Positions 15,972 to 24,190 of a stretch of 64,000 nt of DNA are shown piece by piece; the stretch's first letter is position 1; each line of letters starts with the position of its first letter. This DNA comes from an uncultured Clostridia bacterium. GTDB taxonomy: Bacteria > Bacillota > Clostridia > Christensenellales > Borkfalkiaceae. Below the pieces are notes generated by a model, which saw only the letters and a list, made by a program, of their open reading frames with translations, had not been told where the DNA came from and searched no databases. Location: NCBI GenBank assembly GCA_904502225.1, contig CAJGDO010000001.1, positions 1 through 64,000 of the forward strand, in the 5' to 3' direction. Position numbers and translations under genes: made by a program.

Positions 15972-18116
15972 ATGAAAAAACTATTGAATTTTAGACCAAT
16001 TTTATTTATTGCATTAAGTTTATGCTGTGGCATTTGCTCTGCATATTTTTTAGTGAACAAAAGTTTAATTTGGGCAATAGTTTTAGGTGCAAGTTTTCTG
16101 CTTGCAATAATTTTATTTTTAACTGTTTTTACTAGTAAAACACTGATAAAAAGAAACGTAATATTTGCAGTAATTTTTATTGCATTTTTCCTGATTGGTG
16201 CTTTTAATATTAACTGGAATTTAGACAGATATAACAGAGCAAATTTGGGCGGAAGAAATTATGAAGTCACTGCAAAAATCACCGACATAAAAGAGAGCGA
16301 AACGGGCTATAAGTTAACCCTTTCAAACGCAGAGATAAAGGGGAACAGAACGGGCAAACTCTATTATAAAATTTCCCTTTTGGTCTATGGCAAAATTGAC
16401 CTCGAATTAGGCGAAACTATTTCTTTTTCGGCTAATTTGTATGATAAAACACATATCTATGAAGATAGGTTCAACACAAACGATATAGAAAAGAAAATCA
16501 AGTATAATGCTAGCGTAAGTGCAAGCCAAATCATCATAGTAAAAAGTCAGCCCAACTTCTTTGAAAGGGCTAGAATTTTTATAAGCAACGCCCTTAAAAA
16601 CGGGCTTGATAGCAACGAATACCCAGTAGGGCTTGCTTTATTGACAGGCGATTCGAGTTTTATGGATAACGATTTGTTATCGTCATACCGATATGCTGGC
16701 GTTGCCCACATATTTGCCGTTTCGGGTTTGCATATTGGCTTTTTGGCGGGCGTTTTAATCTTGCTTTTCAAAAAGATTAAAATTCCACATTTAATAAAAA
16801 CTTTGATTATCGGCTTAATACTTTTATTTTACAGTGGTGTTTGTTCTTTTTCGGCATCTTCGATAAGGGCAACAATAATGACCGTGGTTTCACTTTTTGC
16901 TATTAGTAAAGGGCAAAGGTATGACGGGATAACCGCACTTTCACTTTCAGCAATCATAATTCTATTGTTGTCGCCAATGCAATTATTGTGCGTTGGTTTT
17001 CAACTTTCTTTTGCCGTTGCGTTTGGAATAATTTTGCTAACAAAACCTATTGCAAAACTATTCAAATTCTTGCCAAAAAAGGTGGCAAATTCTTTGGGCG
17101 TTGTGCTATCGGCACAAATCTTTTCAATCCCAATTTGCCTTTATGCTTTCGGGTATTTTTCAACCATATCGGTAGCAATAAATTTGCTGTTTATACCTAT
17201 CGTTTCAGTCGTTTATATTTTAACGCTATTTGCAACCGTTTTAGGCGGTATATTTTCTATTGCAAGCATAACTCTTTTCCCGTCCAATTACATATTCAAA
17301 CTCTTTAACTATCTTATCACACTTTTTGATTATCATACTTTTATCATTGGCGGAATAGTTTTAGGTGGCGGGGCAATTTTCTATTATTTAATTGCATTTG
17401 TTTTAAGTGGCTTTTTCAACCTAAAAATAAAAGCAAAAACTATTATTTCAACCGTTATGGCTTTGATAATGGTTTCATCTATAATAGTCGTCAACAACCT
17501 AAACTATAACAGTGCAAAAATTTACGTAAGCAGTGCTGATACCATAAGTGCAACCTATATTTCGTATAAGGACCAAAACACGCTGGTGGTCAGCGACGTC
17601 AATTACGTTTACTCTGTTTCACGCTTAAAAAGGGCTATGGAAAAGACTAACGATAAAGAAATAGATAACGTTGTGCTTTTAGGTGGATATACTGTTGACC
17701 TGCAAGTGTTTATAACAAAATTATTGTCAGTTTGCTCGGTAAAAAAGGTTTTCTATTATGGCGAAAGGCAAGAGATTATGGAACAAGTTTGCCAAAATTC
17801 TTTCCCAAAAATTCAACTTATTAACTTTTTGGATAATCAAACCTTGCCTATACAAAACTTTAACCCAAAAACAAGTTTAGACGGAAGAGTTTTGATAGGG
17901 GAGATAAGCAAAAAGAAAACGGCAATATTTTCTATGCTTGGGCAAAACCCTGTAAACTTTACGCCAATCGGCACGGGCTTTGATTTAATGATATGTCTAG
18001 ATAGGGCAGAAAGCATTTTAAGCACTTATTTGCCAGACCATGCAATATCGTATAAATATAGTAATATTTATAAAAATGCCGTAAATAATGGCAATATCTT
18101 GGTTAAATTCACTTAA
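15972..18116 (+). CDS. comEC: ComEC/Rec2-family DNA-uptake channel protein with a degenerate C-terminal domain
   Basis: This 714-aa polytopic membrane protein fits the ComEC channel that passes single-stranded DNA into the cytoplasm. An N-terminal membrane hairpin is followed by an OB-like extracytoplasmic domain (about 75-190). The competence core contains ALLTGDSSFMDNDL and HIFAVSGLHIGFLAG, typical of the family, and many membrane helices. The C-terminal ~170 residues sit where the metallo-beta-lactamase-like domain normally lies. They lack the HxHxDH metal motif and the usual DVGQGD entry. The start at 15972 is chosen because the MKKLLNF end is compact. No strong Shine-Dalgarno is visible, so an upstream start is possible. 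Confidence 0.85.
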   Translation: MKKLLNFRPILFIALSLCCGICSAYFLVNKSLIWAIVLGASFLLAIILFLTVFTSKTLIKRNVIFAVIFIAFFLIGAFNINWNLDRYNRANLGGRNYEVTAKITDIKESETGYKLTLSNAEIKGNRTGKLYYKISLLVYGKIDLELGETISFSANLYDKTHIYEDRFNTNDIEKKIKYNASVSASQIIIVKSQPNFFERARIFISNALKNGLDSNEYPVGLALLTGDSSFMDNDLLSSYRYAGVAHIFAVSGLHIGFLAGVLILLFKKIKIPHLIKTLIIGLILLFYSGVCSFSASSIRATIMTVVSLFAISKGQRYDGITALSLSAIIILLLSPMQLLCVGFQLSFAVAFGIILLTKPIAKLFKFLPKKVANSLGVVLSAQIFSIPICLYAFGYFSTISVAINLLFIPIVSVVYILTLFATVLGGIFSIASITLFPSNYIFKLFNYLITLFDYHTFIIGGIVLGGGAIFYYLIAFVLSGFFNLKIKAKTIISTVMALIMVSSIIVVNNLNYNSAKIYVSSADTISATYISYKDQNTLVVSDVNYVYSVSRLKRAMEKTNDKEIDNVVLLGGYTVDLQVFITKLLSVCSVKKVFYYGERQEIMEQVCQNSFPKIQLINFLDNQTLPIQNFNPKTSLDGRVLIGEISKKKTAIFSMLGQNPVNFTPIGTGFDLMICLDRAESILSTYLPDHAISYKYSNIYKNAVNNGNILVKFT

Positions 18117-18142
18117 AAGTGTAAAAAGTAAAAGTAATATCG

Positions 18143-18171
18143 TTGCAAAAAAGCATAAAAAGTGTTAAAAT
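18143..18171 (+). promoter_or_regulatory. Promoter of the holA-cdaA run
   Basis: TTGCAA (18143-18148) and TAAAAT (18166-18171) are 17 bases apart, about 20 bases before the holA start. Confidence 0.65.
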
Positions 18172-18190
18172 ACATAAGAGGAAGTTTGTT

Positions 18191-19156
18191 TTGAAATATA
18201 CAGAGTTTAAAAACGGCCTTAATAACGGTCAAGAATATTCCATATATTTGTTTGAAGGTGAGGACGCTTTTTTTAGAGAAAGTGGCGTTTCCCTTTTAAA
18301 AAATAAGTTTGTTCAAGAGCCATCGTTAAACTTTGTCAATTTGCAATCAGACACGCCCGTAAACCAAATTATAACGTCGCTTGAAGGCTACCCGTTTATG
18401 AGCCAAAAGCGTATGACCTTGATTAGAGAGTTTTACCCAAAGCAAGAAGTTTTTAAGGCGGGGCTTAAAGGCTATCTAGACGACCCTTTATCGACAAGCA
18501 TTTTAGTCATCTTAAACGAAAAACCTTGTGAGCCACTAAAAAAGTTTGCATCAGTTTGCGTGGTTGATTGCTCAAAGGCCGACACGAGTTTGCTAATAAA
18601 GTGGATAAAGGCTGAATGTTCGTTATCGGGTGTCAGTATTGACGGCGAAACGGCAAAAACGTTAAGCGAGTTTTGCCTTTCGGATATGACAAGAATAAAG
18701 ACCGAAACGCATAAACTTATAGCATATGCTCAAAGTGGCGGAACAATAACAATTCAAGACGTCAATAATTTGGTCGCAAGAGATTTAGAATATAAAGTGT
18801 ACGAACTAACCGATTATATAGGCAAGAAAAATTTTGACAAGGCGTTGCTTTTAATCAGTGATATGACGGGGAAGGGCGAGCCGGCAAGTAGGATACTTTC
18901 GTATATTTACAATTATTTTAGAAGGCTTTTGCACGTTTCAATAAGCGATATGTCAAACTCTGAAATCGCAGAGGCGTTTGCCGTTAAAGAGTTTGCAGTT
19001 TCAAAGATGAAACAACAAGCCTCAATGTTTAAGAAAAAGGCGTTAAAAAATGCGGTGGATATGCTTTGCTTGGCAGACTTTAATATAAAAAGTGGCTTGG
19101 CTGATGGGGAATGTTATTCGTATTTAACAATATTTAAGATAATGACCGAAAAGTAG
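18191..19156 (+). CDS. holA: DNA polymerase III delta subunit
   Basis: This 321-aa clamp-loader subunit opens the beta clamp for replication. It has the HolA layout: an N-terminal AAA+-like domain beginning with YSIYLFEGEDAFFRE, a middle region with SLEGYPFMSQKRMTLI, a lid, and a C-terminal helical collar with GEPASRILSYIYNYFRRLL. A TTG start at 18191 is chosen because AAGAGGAAG sits 7-9 bases before it and it leaves a normal N terminus. Starting further upstream would run into the promoter at 18143-18171. ComEC followed by holA is a common Firmicute order. Confidence 0.88.
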   Translation: MKYTEFKNGLNNGQEYSIYLFEGEDAFFRESGVSLLKNKFVQEPSLNFVNLQSDTPVNQIITSLEGYPFMSQKRMTLIREFYPKQEVFKAGLKGYLDDPLSTSILVILNEKPCEPLKKFASVCVVDCSKADTSLLIKWIKAECSLSGVSIDGETAKTLSEFCLSDMTRIKTETHKLIAYAQSGGTITIQDVNNLVARDLEYKVYELTDYIGKKNFDKALLLISDMTGKGEPASRILSYIYNYFRRLLHVSISDMSNSEIAEAFAVKEFAVSKMKQQASMFKKKALKNAVDMLCLADFNIKSGLADGECYSYLTIFKIMTEK

Positions 19157-19164
19157 GTGAAGAA

Positions 19165-19995
19165 ATGGATTTAGCAAAAAAATTAAGTAAATTTTATCAA
19201 TATATGATGACTTCAGAAGGTTTAGTTGCCATTGTTGTCAGCATATTCGTGTTTACAGTGCTTTATTATTATATGATAAAGTTTTTGTTCGACAATGAAT
19301 CGGGGGCTTTGGCAATCTTATTCGTGTTCGTTATGATAATAGCGGGTGCTATCATTTCTTTTGTGGATAAAATCAACAGTGCAATCTATTTAATCGTGCC
19401 AGCAATTTTCGTTATGGGCATATTGATACTTTATTCGGTTGAAATTAAGCGTTTGATTTGGGCAAGAAGAAACACCAAACTTTTGGATGCAAAGCACGGC
19501 GAAGGAATTTCTTATGACGAAGATAAGGTGCAACACTGTATTGCAGAAATTATAAAAGCACTTCAAAATATGGCTAAAAACGACGTGGGTGCAATCCTTG
19601 TTTTAACAGCGGGCAGTTTTCCAACCCAAATACTTGACAGTGGCGTTCGCCTTGAAAGTGATATAAGCAGTGAATTGATTGAAAGCGTGTTTTTCCCAAA
19701 AACACCACTTCACGACGGGGCAATGATAATAACCGGAACAAAAATCACGGCAGCAGGTTGCTTCTTGCCACTTTCTCAAAATATAGAAAACATACCAAAA
19801 GACCTTGGAACAAGACATAGGGCAGGCATCGGTGTGACCGAGACTATTGACGTTATTTCGTTTATCGTTTCAGAAGAAACGGGTATTATTTCAATAGCAA
19901 GGGCGGGCAAGATTATCAGATATGCTGATACCGAAGCATTGAAGAAAGTTCTTTCAAAATATTATTGGCAAGAACTTGAAAGTGCACGCAAGTAG
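19165..19995 (+). CDS. cdaA: Diadenylate cyclase CdaA
   Basis: This membrane-bound enzyme makes cyclic di-AMP from ATP, a second messenger for potassium balance and wall homeostasis. Three membrane helices occupy about residues 20-40, 47-66 and 72-92, followed by the DAC domain. The catalytic DGA motif is at 184-186 and RHR at 217-219, both intact. In most Firmicutes cdaA is followed by cdaR and glmM. Here it is followed by a small single-span protein gene and a DUF1015 gene; a phosphohexomutase lies about 5 kb downstream. Confidence 0.95.
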   Translation: MDLAKKLSKFYQYMMTSEGLVAIVVSIFVFTVLYYYMIKFLFDNESGALAILFVFVMIIAGAIISFVDKINSAIYLIVPAIFVMGILILYSVEIKRLIWARRNTKLLDAKHGEGISYDEDKVQHCIAEIIKALQNMAKNDVGAILVLTAGSFPTQILDSGVRLESDISSELIESVFFPKTPLHDGAMIITGTKITAAGCFLPLSQNIENIPKDLGTRHRAGIGVTETIDVISFIVSEETGIISIARAGKIIRYADTEALKKVLSKYYWQELESARK

Positions 19996-20004
19996 GGGGA
20001 AAAT

Positions 20005-20139
20005 ATGGATATTAAACAAAATAGAAACGAAAACGTTGAAACTAAAAGCGGTGCAAAAACATTTTGGAAAAACGTTGGCTTTATTGCCTTGGCTTTGTTG
20101 GTTGCGGTAATTACCGTTTTCGTGTTAAATATTGATTAG
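20005..20139 (+). CDS. Small single-span membrane protein downstream of cdaA
   Basis: A 44-codon frame starts with ATG after an AGGGGGA ribosome site and ends in TAG. The product has a polar N terminus of about 20 residues and one strongly hydrophobic segment (FIALALLVAVITVFVL), ending in NID. It begins 9 bases after cdaA stops and ends 14 bases before the DUF1015 gene, so it belongs to the same transcript. No family is recognised. Its position is where the CdaA regulator CdaR normally lies, but it has no YbbR domains. Any role in controlling CdaA is inference. Confidence 0.7.
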   Translation: MDIKQNRNENVETKSGAKTFWKNVGFIALALLVAVITVFVLNID

Positions 20140-20153
20140 TAAAGGAATTACTT

Positions 20154-21383
20154 ATGGACAAAAAAGTACTTATTGCAGATAACATTTTATTACCAAACAC
20201 TTCAGATATGTCTGCTTGGGCGTGCATTGCTTGTGACCAGTTTACAAGCGAGCCTGAATATTGGAACGAACTTGCAAGCCAAGTTAAAGGCAAAAAGACC
20301 ACTTTGGACTTAACTTTGCCAGAAATTTACCTTGAAGACAACGCTGACCTTCGCATTGAAAAGATAAATCAAAATATTAAAAACTACTTAAACGACGGCA
20401 GTTTTGTTAAACTTGATAAAGGCTTTATTTTAACGGTAAGGTCAACCCCTTTTGTTGAGCGTAGAATTGGGCTTATGGCAACTATTGACCTTGAAGAATA
20501 TGAATATTCACAAAAGAGTGAAAGCCTTATTCGTGCAACCGAAGGCACAATTGAAGAAAGAATCCCACCAAGACTAAAAATTAGAAAAGATGCAGACGTT
20601 GAATTCCCACACATTATGGTGTTATACGATGATGAAAATAGGGAAATAACCGAAACTCTTTATAAAAATAGAGAAAAATATAAAAAAGTTTACGACTTTA
20701 CCCTTAATATGAAAGGCGGAAAAATTGAAGGCTATTTCATTGATGATTATAAGGAAGTTATAGACAAGTTTTATGCTCTGCTTGACACGGACAGGCTTGT
20801 TAAAAAATACGGAAAGGACGATAAGTTCTTATTCGCAGTTGGCGATGGCAACCACTCGTTAGCAACGGCAAAAACGCACTGGAATAACCTTAAAAAGACA
20901 ATTCCTTGTCAATCAAGAAAAACTCATCCAGCAAGATACGCTCTTGTTGAACTTGTCAACGTTTATGATGAAGGCATATATTTTGAACCTATCCATAGAT
21001 ACGTTTTCGGGGTTGATAAAGATAAGTTCTTAAAAGGCTTAAAGGCTGTAAACGGTGGCAAAATGCGTGTTTATGACGGCAAGGCTTTAACAAACCAAGA
21101 TGGTGACAGCGATTTGCCAACAGGCATTCGTGCAGTTGACGCTTATATTAAGCAATTCATTGAAGAAAACGGTGGAACGGTTGATTACGTACACGGTGAT
21201 GAAAACTTGCAAAAATTAGTCAATGGTAGAGAAGATGCTGTTGGAATTTTGTTTGAAAAACTCGATAAAGGCGATTTGTTTAGGTACGTGTCTAAAAACG
21301 GTGCCTTTCCAAGAAAAACCTTTTCGATGGGGGAAGGGATAGAGAAAAGATATTATTTAGAAGGAAGAAGGATTACAAAATGA
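20154..21383 (+). CDS. DUF1015 family protein
   Basis: This 409-aa cytosolic protein belongs to the DUF1015 family, widespread in Clostridia and often near serine or aspartate-family amino-acid genes. Conserved stretches include SAWACIACDQFTSEPEYW near the N terminus, PHIMVLYDDENR, FLFAVGDGNHSLATAKTHW in the middle and GILFEKLDKGDLFRYVS near the end. The biochemical function is not established. Its stop overlaps the aspartate kinase start by four bases, indicating tight coupling. AAAGGA precedes its ATG. Confidence 0.85.
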   Translation: MDKKVLIADNILLPNTSDMSAWACIACDQFTSEPEYWNELASQVKGKKTTLDLTLPEIYLEDNADLRIEKINQNIKNYLNDGSFVKLDKGFILTVRSTPFVERRIGLMATIDLEEYEYSQKSESLIRATEGTIEERIPPRLKIRKDADVEFPHIMVLYDDENREITETLYKNREKYKKVYDFTLNMKGGKIEGYFIDDYKEVIDKFYALLDTDRLVKKYGKDDKFLFAVGDGNHSLATAKTHWNNLKKTIPCQSRKTHPARYALVELVNVYDEGIYFEPIHRYVFGVDKDKFLKGLKAVNGGKMRVYDGKALTNQDGDSDLPTGIRAVDAYIKQFIEENGGTVDYVHGDENLQKLVNGREDAVGILFEKLDKGDLFRYVSKNGAFPRKTFSMGEGIEKRYYLEGRRITK

Positions 21384-22699
21384 TAAAGGTATGTAAATTC
21401 GGCGGAACGTCAATGGCGGACGCAAAGGCAATGACTCAAGCAAAAAATATAATTGAAAGCGATGCATCAAGAAGATACGTTGTTGTTTCAGCACCTGGTA
21501 AAAGGTTTAAGGACGATATTAAGATTACCGATATGCTTTATAAGTGTAATCAAGAAGTTTTAGAAACGGGTTCTTGCGAAAAGAGTTTTAGTATAATTAG
21601 AGCAAGATTTATCGAAATTGTTAAAGATTTAGGCGTTAATCTTGATATCGAAGAAATTTTAAGCGAAACCCAAGAAGCGATTGAAGAAACAAAGAGTGCA
21701 GATTTTGCTGCATCTAGAGGCGAATATTTAAGTGCAAGAATTTTTGCCGCATTTTTGGGGGTTGAGTTTGTTGACTGTGCTGAAATGGTTAGGTTTGACA
21801 GACACGGAAAATTAAACGACGATTACACCGACGATAAGGTTGCAAGCAGGCTTGCAAACGTTGAAAGGGCAGTTATCCCAGGGTTTTATGGCAAGAATTT
21901 TCAAGGCGAAATTAAAACGTTCAGCCGTGGCGGAAGTGATATCACGGGTTCTATTATCGCACGTGGCGTTAAGGCAGACTTGTATGAAAACTGGACGGAC
22001 GTTAGCGGGTTTTTAGTTTGCGACCCAAGAATTGTTCCAGAAGCAAAGGCTATTAAGCAAATCACTTATAAAGAAGTTAGGGAACTTTCGTATATGGGTG
22101 CATCAGTATTGCACGCAGAAGCAATTGCACCTGTTATGAAAAGGCGTATCCCAATCAACATTAAAAACACCTTTAAGCCAGAGGATAAGGGCACAATGAT
22201 TGTTCCAAACGACCAATATAAGGCTGAAGAAGGCGACAGTGTTATCACAGGTATTGCAGGAAAGAAAAACTTTACGGTTTTATTGATTGAAAAGGCTATG
22301 ATGAACGCTGAAGTTGGCTTTATTCGTAAAGTATTATCAGTTGTTGAACATTATGGTGTGTGTGTTGAACACTTGCCATCTGGTATTGACACACTTTCAG
22401 TTGTTTTAGAAAGTGAACAACTTAAAAACGGCGTATTAAACGAAATGGTGAACGAAATTAGAGAAAACGTTAACCCAGATTACGTGCACGTTATCGAAAA
22501 TATGTCTTTAATTGCAACCGTTGGTCACGGAATGGCAATGCGTTCAGGCACGGCATCAACTCTGTTTAATGCACTTGCAAAAGAGAATATCAATATTCGT
22601 ATGATTGACCAAGGTTCAAGCGAATTAAACATTATAATCGGTGTAAGCAACGCTGATTATGAAAAGTGCATTAACGCAATTTACCACGCATTTATTTAA
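21380..22699 (+). CDS. lysC: Aspartate kinase
   Basis: This enzyme phosphorylates aspartate, the first step toward lysine/DAP, threonine and methionine. The 439-aa protein has KFGGTS at residues 6-11, FSRGGSDITGS for the kinase core, and two C-terminal ACT domains that usually bind inhibitory amino acids. It is a monofunctional kinase with no homoserine dehydrogenase domain. The start overlaps the DUF1015 stop (ATGA). A strong terminator follows. Confidence 0.95.
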   Translation: MIKVCKFGGTSMADAKAMTQAKNIIESDASRRYVVVSAPGKRFKDDIKITDMLYKCNQEVLETGSCEKSFSIIRARFIEIVKDLGVNLDIEEILSETQEAIEETKSADFAASRGEYLSARIFAAFLGVEFVDCAEMVRFDRHGKLNDDYTDDKVASRLANVERAVIPGFYGKNFQGEIKTFSRGGSDITGSIIARGVKADLYENWTDVSGFLVCDPRIVPEAKAIKQITYKEVRELSYMGASVLHAEAIAPVMKRRIPINIKNTFKPEDKGTMIVPNDQYKAEEGDSVITGIAGKKNFTVLLIEKAMMNAEVGFIRKVLSVVEHYGVCVEHLPSGIDTLSVVLESEQLKNGVLNEMVNEIRENVNPDYVHVIENMSLIATVGHGMAMRSGTASTLFNALAKENINIRMIDQGSSELNIIIGVSNADYEKCINAIYHAFI

Positions 22700-22723
22700 T
22701 AAAATATCTATTTTATTAACATA

Positions 22724-22760
22724 TTGAAAAGCAAGCCCTAAAAAGGCTTGCTTTTTTCAA
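22724..22760 (+). terminator. Intrinsic terminator after lysC
   Basis: The hairpin GCAAGCC / GGCTTGC, extended by flanking A and T pairs, is followed by a T-run. Confidence 0.92.
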
Positions 22761-22900
22761 TTTAAGCCATAAAAAACGGGTGTCTTTTTGTGCAAATAGT
22801 TAGAAAAAATTTATAAACTTTTTTCATTATTATTATAGTATAATGATATAGGAAATTTTTAAGCATAAGGGCTTGAAGATGATTCTTAATGGAGGGCAAA

Positions 22901-24082
22901 ATGGATTACGCAAAAGAATCGTTAAGATTGCATGGTGAATGGAAAGGTAAAATTGGTATTGTGACAAAAATGAAACTTGAAAATAAAGATGATTTGTCTT
23001 TGGCATATACCCCAGGTGTTGCATCGCCTTGTATGGAAATTAATAAAGATTATAACAAATCTTTTGAACTTACAGGCAGAGGCAATTTAGTTGCAGTTAT
23101 TACTGATGGAACGGCTGTTTTGGGGCTTGGCGATATTGGCCCAGAAGCAGGTATGCCGGTTATGGAAGGTAAATGTGCTTTATTTAAGGCTTTTGGTGAC
23201 GTTGATGCTATCCCACTTTGCATTAGAAGCAAAAGCGTTGATGAAATAGTGCAAACAGTTAAACTTTTGGCAGGCAGTTTTGGTGGCGTTAATCTTGAAG
23301 ATATTTCTGCACCAAGATGCTTTGAAATTGAAAAAAGGTTAAAAGAAGATAAAGAAGTTGATATTCCTATATTCCACGATGACCAACACGGCACTGCAAT
23401 CGTTTGCGTTGCTGCTTGTATAAATGCACTTAAATTTGTTGGTAAAAAGTGGGAAGACGTTAGCATTGTGTTTAGTGGTGCAGGGGCAGCAGGTGAAGCA
23501 ATTGCAAAACTTATGATGACAATGGGTGCAAGAGACGTTGTAATGTGTGATAGACACGGCATCATTTATAAGGGCAGAGAAATTGGTATGAACGAGGCAA
23601 AGGAAGAAATTGCCGAGTTTTCAAACAAATTAAACAAAAAAGGTAGTTTAGAACAAGCACTTGTTGGTGCAGATATTTTTGTTGGTGTAAGCTCGCCAGG
23701 TCTTTTAACTCAAGATATGGTCCGCTCTATGAATAAAGGTGCAATCGTAATGCCAATGGCAAACCCAACCCCTGAAATTATGCCAGATTTAGCAATCGAA
23801 GCGGGTGCAGCAGTTGTTGGAACGGGCAGAAGCGATTTCCCAAACCAAATTAACAACGTGTTGGCTTTCCCTGGAATATTTAGGGGTGCACTTGATTGTA
23901 GGGCAACCGATATTAACGAAGAAATGAAAGTTGCAGCAGCAAAGGCTATTGCATCTTTAGTTAGTGATGAAGAATTAAAAGCAGACTATATTATTCCATC
24001 ACCATTTGATAAAAGGGTTGCACCAGCAGTTGCAAAAGCCGTTAAGGAAGCAGCAATAAAAACAGGTGTAAACAGAATTTAA
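22901..24082 (+). CDS. NAD(P)-dependent malic enzyme
   Basis: This enzyme converts malate to pyruvate and CO2. At 393 aa it is the short bacterial form without a phosphotransacetylase extension. Visible motifs are SLAYTPGVASPCMEI, the metal/substrate region FHDDQHGTAIV, and the nucleotide loop FSGAGAAGEAIAKL. The start at 22901 follows GGAGGG; an in-frame ATG four codons earlier overlaps that site. TATAAT at 22839-22844 may be its -10 box, though no good -35 is seen. With the oxaloacetate decarboxylase operon it gives the cell two routes from C4 acids to pyruvate. Confidence 0.93.
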   Translation: MDYAKESLRLHGEWKGKIGIVTKMKLENKDDLSLAYTPGVASPCMEINKDYNKSFELTGRGNLVAVITDGTAVLGLGDIGPEAGMPVMEGKCALFKAFGDVDAIPLCIRSKSVDEIVQTVKLLAGSFGGVNLEDISAPRCFEIEKRLKEDKEVDIPIFHDDQHGTAIVCVAACINALKFVGKKWEDVSIVFSGAGAAGEAIAKLMMTMGARDVVMCDRHGIIYKGREIGMNEAKEEIAEFSNKLNKKGSLEQALVGADIFVGVSSPGLLTQDMVRSMNKGAIVMPMANPTPEIMPDLAIEAGAAVVGTGRSDFPNQINNVLAFPGIFRGALDCRATDINEEMKVAAAKAIASLVSDEELKADYIIPSPFDKRVAPAVAKAVKEAAIKTGVNRI

Positions 24083-24094
24083 TTTTTTAATAAG

Positions 24095-24127
24095 AAAAGG
24101 CAAAAATCATTTGCCTTTTTTATTTTT
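24095..24127 (+). terminator. Intrinsic terminator after malic enzyme
   Basis: The hairpin AAAAGGCAAA / TTTGCCTTTT has a five-base loop and a long T-rich tail. Confidence 0.9.
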
Positions 24128-24131
24128 TTAA

Positions 24132-24160
24132 AAGACATTTGCATTATTTTTTGGTATAAT
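24132..24160 (+). promoter_or_regulatory. Promoter of the iron alcohol dehydrogenase gene
   Basis: AAGACA (24132-24137) and a consensus TATAAT (24155-24160) are 17 bases apart. Confidence 0.55.
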
Positions 24161-24190
24161 ATGAATTAAGAAATTAAGGAGAAGGGCAAA

